A stretch of 6,753 bases of DNA from Coleofasciculus sp. S288 (GCA_020216575.1 JAIUYC010000212.1:1-6753), one strand, 5' to 3'. Counted from the stretch's first letter, positions 1 to 5,543 are shown. Numbers and translations: made by a program. The notes: generated by a model not told the origin, from the letters alone.

Positions 1-18
1 GTTGCTAGGCTTTATTCC

Positions 19-53
19 TAACTCATCATTCATAACTCACTACTCATAACTCT
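19..53. repeat. Heptameric short tandem repeat at the pdxJ 3' end
   Basis: Five consecutive degenerate heptamers can be read: TAACTCA, TCATTCA, TAACTCA, CTACTCA and TAACTCT. Heptameric short tandemly repeated repetitive (STRR) sequences are a known feature of cyanobacterial spacers. The array overlaps the last two pdxJ codons (Glu-Leu) and its TGA stop at 44-46, so the exact C-terminus of PdxJ is written by the repeat. No terminator-like hairpin is visible here. Confidence 0.6.
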
Positions 54-766
54 CCTCGCATTGCTTGTTTCATTTCTCTGACAGCTCGGTCTAATCCTAC
101 AAGCACGGCTCTAGAGATAATGCTATGACCAATGTTGAGTTCTTCCATGCCGTTGAGGCAAGCGACAGGGTAGACGTTCCAGTACGTAAGACCATGACCA
201 GCGTTGACTCGCAAACCCGATGCGATCGCATGTTCGCATCCTTTAGCTAATACCGCTAGTTCTTGTTTGCGACTTGCCTCGTCTTGTGCCTCAGCATATC
301 GCCCCGTGTGCAGTTCGATGAATTTGGCTTTCATGGTTGCTGCTGCATCAATTTGAACTGGGTCGGCGTCGATAAATAAACTAACGGGAATGCTAGCATC
401 TTGCAAGTTGGCAACTATCTCGCTCAGACGCTGAACTTGGCCTGCGGCATCTAGTCCTCCTTCGGTTGTCACTTCTTCACGTCTTTCGGGGACAAGGGTG
501 ACATAATCGGGTTTGATATCGAGAGCGATCGCAACCATTTCTTCGGTAGCAGCCATCTCTAAGTTTAAGTGAGTCCGTACCGTCTGTCTCAATAGGCGTA
601 CATCTCGGTCTTGGATGTGACGCCTATCTTCCCGTAAATGCACGGTAATCCCATCAGCACCACCGAGTTCTGCCAACACAGTTGCTGCAACTGGGTCGGG
701 TTCCACCGTTCGCCGTGCCTGCCGAATTGTGGCGATGTGGTCAATATTGACGCCAAGTGTCAGCAC
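44..766 (-). CDS. pdxJ: Pyridoxine 5'-phosphate synthase PdxJ
   Basis: PdxJ performs the last step of the DXP-dependent vitamin B6 route in the cytoplasm. It condenses 1-deoxy-D-xylulose 5-phosphate with 3-amino-2-oxopropyl phosphate to give pyridoxine 5'-phosphate. The 240-residue protein has full family length and aligns by eye with E. coli PdxJ from end to end: [14 protein letters not shown] (5-18), [12 protein letters not shown] (40-51), [10 protein letters not shown] (68-77), EVTTEGGLD (98-106), VNAGHGLTY (187-195) and ELNIGHSI (209-216). The active-site residues correspond to His43, Glu70 and His191. The start is GTG (764-766), chosen because family homology begins at once and a purine-rich GGAAGAAGG lies just upstream (770-778). 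A truncated DUF167 gene lies 78 bp upstream in the same direction. No frame damage is seen, so the gene should be functional. Confidence 0.97.
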   Translation of the reverse strand: MLTLGVNIDHIATIRQARRTVEPDPVAATVLAELGGADGITVHLREDRRHIQDRDVRLLRQTVRTHLNLEMAATEEMVAIALDIKPDYVTLVPERREEVTTEGGLDAAGQVQRLSEIVANLQDASIPVSLFIDADPVQIDAAATMKAKFIELHTGRYAEAQDEASRKQELAVLAKGCEHAIASGLRVNAGHGLTYWNVYPVACLNGMEELNIGHSIISRAVLVGLDRAVREMKQAMRGEL

Positions 767-844
767 TTGCCTTCTTCCCCTGAAACCGCTTTGTCTACAG
801 CCCTCTATCTTACCTGAAACTTACCACCACCTGAATGCCTTTCA

Positions 845-1009
845 CTACGAATCAGTATCGATTTCAACCAGCTTAGTTCTTGACGATAAACCTGACTTGA
901 TTCGGATTTGAGACTTCGGCACATCAAACGTTTCTGCCAGTAGCTCAATTAACTCCCATGCTGCATTGGCGATCGCATTATCGCATTCCTGATTAGCGCT
1001 GGGCAAACG
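845..1009 (-). pseudogene. 5'-truncated DUF167 (YggU-like) family remnant
   Basis: Reading the minus strand back from the TAG at 845-847 gives 54 open codons before an in-frame TAG at 1010-1012. The downstream part carries the C-terminal signature of the small DUF167/YggU family: [10 protein letters not shown], then [11 protein letters not shown], then [11 protein letters not shown]. In intact members of about 70-100 residues this follows an N-terminal strand pair and a 'PPVDGKAN'-like segment. Those are missing here. The frame instead begins [17 protein letters not shown], crosses a HIP1 site, and has no ATG or convincing ribosome site. I therefore read it as a gene that has lost its 5' half. 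The family's function is not established. It is too short to appear as a normal gene call. Identification rests on recalled family motifs and is fairly strong for residues 15-50. Confidence 0.72.
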
Positions 1010-1328
1010 CTACCCTGAGCTGTTACGCTTTTAAATTGCTTGTCGAGACAGACGCGGAGACACTCCAGAGGGGGAGACACTCCAGAGGGTTTGATGGCTT
1101 GTTTCCTAACTGAATAATATGAAGTTTAAATGCACCACCGCTTACTGATGAGGATGACGAAAGGCAGGCACAATGTCAAGAATGCGATCGCAAAGTGCTA
1201 CACCCATACCTCACGTCCTCCTTGCCGACGACAAACTCCCACAGTCATACTGGTGATGGTGGAAGGAGTGAACGGTTTTTGCTCTGAAAGCCCTCCGTTC
1301 AGATTTCAGCAAACCAGATAGCAACACG
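1010..1328. other. Gene-poor spacer between the DUF167 remnant and the Dnd-associated gene
   Basis: No recognisable gene is seen in this 319-bp spacer. It holds a perfect 17-bp tandem duplication (1056-1089) and a HIP1 site (1184). A 63-codon plus-strand frame (1130-1321) ends 7 bp before the next start, but its composition is unlike a protein and no family is recognised. The missing N-terminus of the DUF167 remnant was looked for on the minus strand and not found. Any promoter for the gene at 1329 must lie here, but no convincing -35/-10 pair stands out. Confidence 0.5.
1056..1089. repeat. Perfect 17-bp tandem duplication
   Basis: The unit GGAGACACTCCAGAGGG occurs twice with no gap (1056-1072 and 1073-1089). 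Within each unit, GGAG and CTCC can pair (GGAGacaCTCC), so each copy could form a tiny hairpin. GACGCGGAGAC-type repeats are common in cyanobacterial spacers. No function is inferred. Confidence 0.85.
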
Positions 1329-1796
1329 ATGGGTGCAACTAGAATTCGGGTGGCGAAGGATAAAGCAGATTTGGTGAAATCCTTAGTCGCTTCAGAGGGG
1401 ACAACCGGGCCGTTTCAAACTTACGCTGATGCGATGGCATTTGCAGCGGCGTTGGGGGCGAAGCGGAAAAAGCGATCGCCTTTGGGAACAATTTCTAACA
1501 AAGAACCGGGACCGATTGCCCTAGATATTTTTGTTGCTAGGGGATACGATTTTGTGTTCAAGTTATTGGCGATCGCTGAAACGAAAGACGCCAAAATCCT
1601 CTCCATGTTTGACGAGAAATCTGAGGAAAAGCGTCTCCAGATTTTTGAAGAGTATGCCAACGGCGGATTTGAAATTTTGCGAGATGAATTGCGAGGTGCA
1701 GTAGATTATTCGGAGCGAATTTTATTGATTCTGAATGCTGATAGGTTTAAACAAGAATCTACTCAAGAGGATTTTGACTTGAGTCGATTTTTATAG
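1329..1796 (+). CDS. DNA phosphorothioation (Dnd)-associated protein 4 homologue
   Basis: The 155-residue soluble protein resembles the 'dnd system-associated protein 4' family, small proteins found near dndBCDE phosphorothioation or restriction clusters. Their biochemical role is not known. Family-like features are an N-terminal basic start with 'KDKADLVKSLV' (10-20), 'FQTYADAMAFAAALG' (29-43) leading into a lysine/arginine patch, 'ALDIF' (64-68), 'LLAIAETKD' (79-87), and the highly characteristic 'IFEEYANGGFEIL' (105-117). It has no signal peptide or membrane segment. The ATG at 1329 begins the homology, although no strong Shine-Dalgarno sequence precedes it. No dndB, C, D, E or dptFGH gene lies in the window, so here it is an orphan or the edge of a lost cluster. 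Two HIP1 sites (1472, 1569) lie inside the gene, so it looks long resident in a cyanobacterial genome. The family assignment is from memory of its motif. Confidence 0.75.
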   Translation: MGATRIRVAKDKADLVKSLVASEGTTGPFQTYADAMAFAAALGAKRKKRSPLGTISNKEPGPIALDIFVARGYDFVFKLLAIAETKDAKILSMFDEKSEEKRLQIFEEYANGGFEILRDELRGAVDYSERILLILNADRFKQESTQEDFDLSRFL

Positions 1797-1798
1797 AA

Positions 1799-1891
1799 CA
1801 GGACTTACGCACAGACATCACATCTGGTAGGGGCATGGCATGCCATGCCCCTACAATTGATGCTTGAGAGACTTTCTTTGCGTAAGTCCTG
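1799..1891. mobile_element. MITE-like element with 13-bp perfect terminal inverted repeats
   Basis: The left end CAGGACTTACGCA (1799-1811) is the exact reverse complement of the right end (1879-1891). The tetramer AGAA flanks both sides (1795-1798 and 1892-1895), consistent with a 4-bp target-site duplication. The element is 93 bp and encodes nothing, so it would need a transposase in trans. The left AGAA includes the last two bases of the upstream gene's TAG stop, so insertion happened at the stop codon and kept it. The interior carries a perfect 28-bp palindrome (1827-1854). GGACTTACGCA-type ends recur in cyanobacterial small mobile elements as far as I recall. The parent insertion-sequence family cannot be named from here. 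Confidence 0.75.
1827..1854. repeat. Perfect 28-bp palindrome inside the MITE-like element
   Basis: Two 14-bp arms with no spacer, GTAGGGGCATGGCA and its exact complement, meet at position 1840/1841. In RNA this would form a strong GC-rich stem 31 bp after the stop of the Dnd-associated gene. There is no following U-run, so it is not a classical intrinsic terminator. It could still stabilise the 3' end of the mRNA or extrude as a cruciform. Confidence 0.85.
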
Positions 1892-1897
1892 AGAAAA

Positions 1898-2025
1898 TTG
1901 GCTCTCCCGTACTTGTGGTGGAAAACTCAGTTTTTTGGGCATAGGGCATAGGAAATCCCTTATTCAGCGAGCATTTCCGCAAATTTATAACTTTTAGTTA
2001 TCATCCTAAATACGGGAAAGCCGAA
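1898..2025. repeat. Imperfect long inverted repeat, possible second small element
   Basis: TTGGCTCTCCCGTA (1898-1911) is nearly the reverse complement of TACGGGAAAGCCGAA (2011-2025), with one indel and one mismatch over about 15 bases, enclosing about 100 bp. The interior holds GGGCATAGGGCATAGG (1937-1952), a heptamer repeat. The spacing and non-coding interior resemble a second MITE, but there is no clear target duplication and this is tentative. Confidence 0.35.
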
Positions 2026-2036
2026 ATCCGGGATTA

Positions 2037-2052
2037 GTCATTGGTCATTGGT
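2037..2052. repeat. Heptamer repeat (GTCATTG)2
   Basis: GTCATTG is repeated directly at 2037-2043 and 2044-2050, with GT following. A diverged copy in the opposite orientation lies just downstream (about 2069-2088, GACTAATGAATGAC), so the region could fold weakly. This is typical cyanobacterial STRR material. It lies between the convergent ends of the Dnd-associated gene and prfC. Confidence 0.5.
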
Positions 2053-2098
2053 ACGCACAGTTTTTTTACCAACGACTAATGAATGACTGAGATGCAAT

Positions 2099-3117
2099 CT
2101 AATCCACTGTAGGCGGCAAGCCGATGGGACTGAGTTCGAGTTCCGGCTGATCCGATATCACTTGCTCCAAATTCCACTGATTCTTGAACAGCAGCACGGG
2201 ACGCTGCCAACGATCTTTCACCACAACGGTATTGAACAGTCGTCCGACTTCTTCCAAAGCCTCCCAACCCCCCGTCACCCAACGCGCTACGGTAAAGGGC
2301 AGAGGTTCCAAGCGAGTTTCTACACCATATTCCTGAGCCAAGCGGAACCACCTCGATGAACGGCTGGCAAATCCAGTTGAGCACCTGCACCTTCCAGGAT
2401 TTCTAACTCGTCTTTGAACTGGTAATACAAATCGCGATCAATGAGCGATTCAATCTGGGGATTGTCGAGGTTAATCGTGGTATCTGCCGCTTTCTTTTTG
2501 CCGTGGGCGGCAGTTCGCTCGAATAGGTGAATTTTGCGCGTTCTGCGCTCAAACACGCCCTGGAACTGATCGCCTGTGCCAATGGGATAGTTAACGGCAT
2601 AAGTTGCCATACCCAACTCTTGCTCAATTTCGTCCATCAGCTCAAAGGGAGTCATGCTCGGGCGATCGAGCTTGTTGATGAAGGTGAAAATCGGCAGACG
2701 GCGCAAGCGACACACCTCAAACAGCTTGCGAGTTTGCGTCTCTAATCCTTTGGCGGCATCGATCAGCATTACCGCGTTATCGGCGGCTGCTAGGGTGCGA
2801 TAGGTGTCTTCGCTAAAGTCTTGGTGTCCGGGGGTATCTAGCAGGTTGAGGACGTGTCCCTGATACTCAAACTGCAACACGGTGGAGGTAATGGAAATTC
2901 CTCGTTGTTGCTCCAATGCCATCCAGTCCGAGGTGGCACTGCGCTGTGTCCGTTTCGCTTTTACCGCTCCTGCTTCTTGGATAGCTCCTCTGTAGAGCAG
3001 CAGCTTTTCCGTTAGCGTTGTTTTTCCCGCGTCGGGGTGAGAAATAATTGCAAAATTTCGACGGTGCTCAACGGCTTGAGCTATGGAGTCTTCTAACTCA
3101 GATGATGTTACAACCAT
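2099..3117 (-). pseudogene. prfC: Peptide chain release factor 3, internally deleted and frameshifted
   Basis: RF3 is the GTPase that recycles RF1/RF2 from the ribosome after termination. The start (ATG, 3115-3117) has a good AAGGAT ribosome site six bases upstream (3124-3129). The first ~256 codons are clear RF3: P-loop SHPDAGKT (26-33), RGISI (72-76), DTPGH (94-98) and NKLD (148-151). After 'LPAVHRG' the frame runs nine foreign residues (GSAWLRNMV) into a stop at 2320-2322. In another frame the extreme RF3 C-terminus resumes at [18 protein letters not shown] and continues to a TAG at 2099-2101. The switch is at about 2348-2350. The two parts total about 338 residues against about 530-540 usual, so about 200 residues (end of the G domain, domain II, most of domain III) are gone and the join is out of frame. 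A complete protein cannot be made. The 265-residue product would be an isolated GTPase fragment. The cause is a genomic deletion or an assembly error. Confidence 0.9.
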
Positions 3118-3467
3118 GATGAAATCCTTAAACTCGCCCTATCTTAAGAGCCTCAATCGCTTTGACTCGATTGGCTCATTTCATAGGCAAAGCCGCTGTT
3201 GAAACCCAATACGGCAATGCCTGAATTAAGGTAATAGTGATAGGGCAATAGTTAGGGTGGGCACTGATGAGCGATCGCCAGCAGGCTGAGTCGGTTTGTT
3301 CTTGTAGCGAGATAGTGACCCACAGTTTAAAGGATGGAATACAGTACTCCACCTAAATTAATAGCATCTGTGAGGCGATTCAACAAGTTTAGCCGTTGGT
3401 GAGTTTTAGCACCCGCCTATGTTTGTGGACGAAGGAGTCAGTAGCGATCGCAGTGCGGTTAACTAGC
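3118..3467. other. Spacer upstream of prfC, no gene seen
   Basis: About 350 bp without a credible gene on either strand. It must contain the former prfC promoter, but no clear -35/-10 pair is evident. An imperfect hairpin, GAGCC(tc)AATCG / CGATTGGCTC, lies at 3148-3177, 31 bp before the prfC start and inside its likely leader. Two HIP1 sites (3271, 3444) are present. A short plus-strand frame entering from 3396 becomes recognisable only at its end (see the recombinase fragment). Confidence 0.45.
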
Positions 3468-3587
3468 GTGATCGCTCACATGATTAATTCTGGGGCGAGA
3501 GTGGAAGTGATGAAGTCTTTAGCTGACTTGATGGGTCATTGTCCGCAAATACAACAGAGAATCTACTTCCGTGCCCAAATAGGATAG
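3468..3587 (+). pseudogene. Probable C-terminal fragment of a tyrosine recombinase
   Basis: The plus-strand frame ending in TAG (3585-3587) reads HMINSGARVEVMKSL, then LMGHCPQIQQRIYFRAQ. This resembles the last catalytic boxes of phage/XerC-type integrases: '…H-(L/M)-(L/I)-N-x-G-…-(L/V)-(E)-V-…-L-(L/M)-G-H' with the nucleophilic Tyr nine residues after the box III His, as in 'LGHxxxxTTxxY'. Here GH to Y is also nine. The box II Arg and everything N-terminal are not recognisable upstream, so it would be a dead remnant of an integrase. The match is short and has an extra 'AD' before LMGH, so it could be chance. Confidence 0.4.
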
Positions 3588-3689
3588 AATATCTAAAAAG
3601 TTAGCTAATTACCGCTAATAATCACCCTTCCCTATAAGAGAATGTGCCAGTATTTACAAGAGATTTATCATCGAAAAATTATGTATATC

Positions 3690-4007
3690 TCATACGTTCT
3701 TTTTGCTATATAACATTGCTCTTTTATTCAATTCAGCCTTTGCTTCTAGCCAGCCTCTTTTCTGCATATCTGCAACAAGTTCCTTAACGAACTCTTCATC
3801 AACTGGTTCCAATGACGGATGTTTTGTTGGATATGTGTTTATGCCAATTTTGTCGTAATCTACTCCAGCGAACGCAGCTAACCAACCATCAACGAATGCC
3901 ATTTCACCAGGAGGAAGAGTAATATTGGAATGAGAAAATCTAGCCGCAAATGCTTCTTTAGCGCGTTCAACTTCTGTTTTTTGAGGAAAAAATAAGTCTT
4001 TAAGCAT
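3690..4007 (-). CDS. Hypothetical protein, 105 residues
   Basis: I do not recognise a family. The frame has a regular ATG start (4005-4007), a TGA stop (3690-3692) and protein-like composition: an amphipathic charged N-terminus (LKDLFFPQKTEVERAKEAFAARF), a central 'PPGEMAFVDGWLAAFAGVDYDKIG' and a helical, charged C-terminus (EEFVKELVADMQKRGWLEAKAELNKRA). It has no signal peptide, membrane helix or cysteine, so it should be soluble and cytoplasmic. No strong Shine-Dalgarno sequence is visible. It contains no HIP1 site and is more AT-rich than pdxJ or the SulP gene, which may mean recent arrival. It is separated from the transposase by 217 bp and does not look operonic with it. Confidence 0.65.
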   Translation of the reverse strand: MLKDLFFPQKTEVERAKEAFAARFSHSNITLPPGEMAFVDGWLAAFAGVDYDKIGINTYPTKHPSLEPVDEEFVKELVADMQKRGWLEAKAELNKRAMLYSKKNV

Positions 4008-4126
4008 TGCTAATACACTACGATAAATTAATTGATTTACACAAATAATTACACATAATTAGTAGGTTGTGTCCGGTTGGGTGAGTGTGTGCCAATTGCG
4101 ATCAACTTGATGAGGCGGCGGTTAAA

Positions 4127-4161
4127 AGTCGGGAGTCAGGGGCGAGGAAGGACTGGGGACT
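4127..4161. repeat. Degenerate heptamer repeat tract
   Basis: AGTCGGG, AGTCAGG, GGCGAGG, AAGGACT and GGGGACT can be read as consecutive seven-base units, another STRR-like tract. It sits between the hypothetical gene and the transposase unit. The units vary strongly, so the array is only suggestive. Confidence 0.35.
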
Positions 4162-4210
4162 AATGGCGGCATCGAGCAAGTCAGTGGATTTGAGCAGGCG
4201 ATCGCGTCGT

Positions 4211-4233
4211 TCGTAGTTCTCGCTTTAGCGAGA
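4211..4233 (+). repeat. REP-like palindrome, left end
   Basis: TCGTAGT (4211-4217) is followed by a 16-base hairpin: arms TCTCGCT (4218-4224) and AGCGAGA (4227-4233) with a TT loop, core CGCTTTAGCG. It overlaps the 3' end of the transposase gene. The TAA stop is read from the core, and the last codons (Ser-Arg) come from the right arm. A HIP1 site follows outward at 4198-4205. Confidence 0.7.
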
Positions 4234-4845
4234 CGCATCCTCAACTTTTGCAAAATTATCCCATTCTTTCCCATAATCTTTTACAGGATATCTAACCCAA
4301 GAATCTCGTAACCACTCCCTGCCCTGATGCTCCAGATACCAGTGAACACTGCTGCAAGACCAATCATAGGGAGAATCTGACCAACCGTGTTTCACTGGAT
4401 TGTAGTGGATATAGTTTAGCGTTGTGTAATAGTGCCGCTCAGAACGAATCGCGCGATCGCTATAGTAATACCAAACCTTCCGTCCCACAGCCTCATCTTC
4501 AAGATTCCATTGGCGAGACATTGACCCATGAATTGAGCGCAAAATTCGACCAATCTGATTAAAATCATTTACATAAACCAAAAGGTGATAGTGATTGGGT
4601 AGAATAACCCAACCTCTCAAATCCATTCCAGAAGTAATCAACCGCTCAAAAAGCAAATCTAAAACCTGCTTCCGTCGTTCTTCCCACTTCATGTGAGGTT
4701 GATGTTCATAACAAGATGCTGTTAATAGATAAAATAATTGCTCTCGAATTGGATGCGGTGGGCTATGGGGCGGATAACCTTGTGCTAAACGTTGTTGGAC
4801 GACTGCAACGCGCTGATTGGGGGTTAGGCGACGATATTCATACAT
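4225..4845 (-). CDS. REP-associated tyrosine transposase (IS200-like, Y1 HUH)
   Basis: The 206-residue protein belongs to the Y1_Tnp / RAYT group, single-strand DNA nucleases related to IS200/IS605 TnpA that act on REP hairpins. The HUH motif is in 'LPNHYHLLV' (82-90; His85, His87). The catalytic tyrosine is most likely Tyr145 in 'NYIHYNPVKHGW' (144-155), the 'YIHxNPV' signature of RAYTs. 'GMDLRGWVILPNHYH' and 'RILRSIHGSMSR' are also family-typical. Length is normal and the frame is intact. The ATG (4843-4845) lacks a clear Shine-Dalgarno sequence. The right REP hairpin lies only 14 bases upstream, so it would sit in the leader or promoter and could restrain expression. The stop codon lies in the left REP. 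No tnpB or second gene accompanies it, as usual for RAYTs. Confidence 0.93.
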   Translation of the reverse strand: MYEYRRLTPNQRVAVVQQRLAQGYPPHSPPHPIREQLFYLLTASCYEHQPHMKWEERRKQVLDLLFERLITSGMDLRGWVILPNHYHLLVYVNDFNQIGRILRSIHGSMSRQWNLEDEAVGRKVWYYYSDRAIRSERHYYTTLNYIHYNPVKHGWSDSPYDWSCSSVHWYLEHQGREWLRDSWVRYPVKDYGKEWDNFAKVEDASR

Positions 4846-4859
4846 GGAGTTTCTTTTAT

Positions 4860-4882
4860 AACCGCTAAAGCGGTTACTACGA
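4860..4882 (-). repeat. REP-like palindrome, right end
   Basis: Read on the minus strand: TCGTAGT (4882-4876), then a 16-base hairpin with arms AACCGCT / AGCGGTT (4869-4875 and 4860-4866) and the same core CGCTTTAGCG. Relative to the left REP, the outer three bases of both arms differ but still pair (TCT/AGA versus AAC/GTT). The element is oriented opposite to the left copy, so both GTAG tags face outward. A direct repeat TACGAGCC (4878-4885 and 4892-4899) overlaps its outer edge. Confidence 0.7.
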
Positions 4883-5505
4883 GCCAGTTAATACGAGCCG
4901 AATGGCACTATTATCGCCAATCGCAAAATCGGCACATCACTCCCAAATTGCTCAAATCCAATGGTTTCCTGGCTACGAAGAGAAAATTATATCTTTATTG
5001 CAAATTGTAAACTTGTCGTGATATGCTGACTTCAAGCCATAAGTTTCCTTATGGGTGTTCATCGGCAACAAATGCAAGCAATGCTGCAAAAAGTAATCTC
5101 TTCACTAGCCTTAAGTATTTGGAATTGTCCACCATAGCGTGGAACGAAAGTCTTAGTGTGACGAAAAGTTTCTCTCATCTAACAGTACAAAGCTTGGCGA
5201 GTAAATGCTGGTCTGAGTTGGATTGGTTCGCGTTGCAGCCAGTCAGTTAACTAATCTCTTAGATGTGCTAAAGGAATGAGCTTGCAGAAAGGCTCCCTTA
5301 TCACTTGAAACGATTGATTCGTTTTCACCGATACATCGCTTTTAGCTAGTGCAGTGCGCTCTCTATAGAAACTCAATGACAGCGCTAGCAACGGCTTATT
5401 TTCTCCTTATCGTACTTGTTTCTCTCACGATCGCAGGATGGGTGAGTCCAAATGCAGTGCGTCAAAAGCCTTGCCTTTTTTCAGACAGCTACTTGAGGCG
5501 GAAAC
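4883..5505. other. Gene-poor region between the RAYT unit and the SulP gene
   Basis: About 620 bp with no gene I can defend and no HIP1 site. Short open frames exist: plus 4902-5021 (39 codons, starting MALLSPIAKS), plus 5023-5250 (75 codons, Ser/Leu-rich, no family) and a minus 28-codon frame near 5060-5145. None has a ribosome site plus recognisable sequence. A TATAGA at 5363-5368 could be a -10 for the SulP gene, but no good -35 is placed before it. The tract may be eroded coding DNA. Confidence 0.4.
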
Positions 5506-5543
5506 TTGAACAGGACAATTCTGAGACGAGAGTGGTTTTTTAA
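5376..5543 (+). CDS. Possible small membrane protein overlapping the SulP start (doubtful)
   Basis: The ATG at 5376 opens a 55-codon frame with one hydrophobic segment (residues about 3-23, [21 protein letters not shown]), followed by a polar tail that runs 38 bases into the SulP gene in another frame. A single-pass small protein upstream of, and translationally coupled to, a transporter is conceivable. No Shine-Dalgarno sequence precedes it and no family is recognised. I consider it more likely spurious than real. Confidence 0.2.
   Translation: MTALATAYFLLIVLVSLTIAGWVSPNAVRQKPCLFSDSYLRRKLEQDNSETRVVF

Larger units (their letters stand above)
4211..4882 (-). mobile_element. RAYT transposase unit bounded by inverted REP palindromes
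   Basis: The transposase gene at 4225-4845 is bracketed by two palindromes in inverted orientation, each preceded by the same heptamer TCGTAGT, which contains the GTAG tetranucleotide typical of REP sequences. The whole unit is 672 bp and carries only this gene. By analogy with bacterial REP/BIME systems, the Y1 HUH enzyme is expected to recognise and cut next to such hairpins. The pairing of gene and REPs is seen here. Activity on them is inferred. The left palindrome resembles a repeat common in cyanobacteria, so the unit's true ends need comparison with other copies. Confidence 0.65.

Noticed and set aside
19..53. CRISPR array
   Set aside because: The repeats are seven bases long with no unique spacers, which fits STRR and not CRISPR. 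No other direct-repeat array was seen.
729..911. Plus-strand 60-codon frame
   Set aside because: It overlaps the pdxJ start and the DUF167 remnant on the opposite strand, with no family resemblance.
1130..1321. Plus-strand 63-codon frame ending 7 bp before the Dnd-associated gene
   Set aside because: The spacing is tempting for an operon, but the composition is rich in Arg, His, Cys and Pro, there is no ribosome site, and it includes a HIP1 site, as expected of spacer DNA.
1421..1660. Minus-strand 79-codon frame
   Set aside because: It is antisense to the Dnd-associated gene, whose frame carries a conserved family motif.
1827..1854. Intrinsic terminator for the Dnd-associated gene
   Set aside because: The stem is perfect but lacks a T-run. 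It is better explained as the interior of the MITE-like element.
2320..2360. Programmed frameshift in prfC
   Set aside because: A ribosomal frameshift would not account for about 200 missing codons. A deletion explains both the loss and the frame change.
2076..2390. Minus-strand frame of 104 codons, and plus-strand frame 2162-2359, over the prfC 3' part
   Set aside because: These are shadow frames. The RF3 C-terminal homology at 2099-2347 explains the sequence.
2403..2745. Open frames minus 2403-2627 and plus 2527-2745
   Set aside because: Both lie inside the clear RF3 GTPase coding frame and have no family resemblance of their own.
5023..5250. Plus-strand 75-codon frame
   Set aside because: It is Ser/Leu-rich with no domain, no ribosome site and no conserved motif. 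Both strands were read and nothing was recognised.
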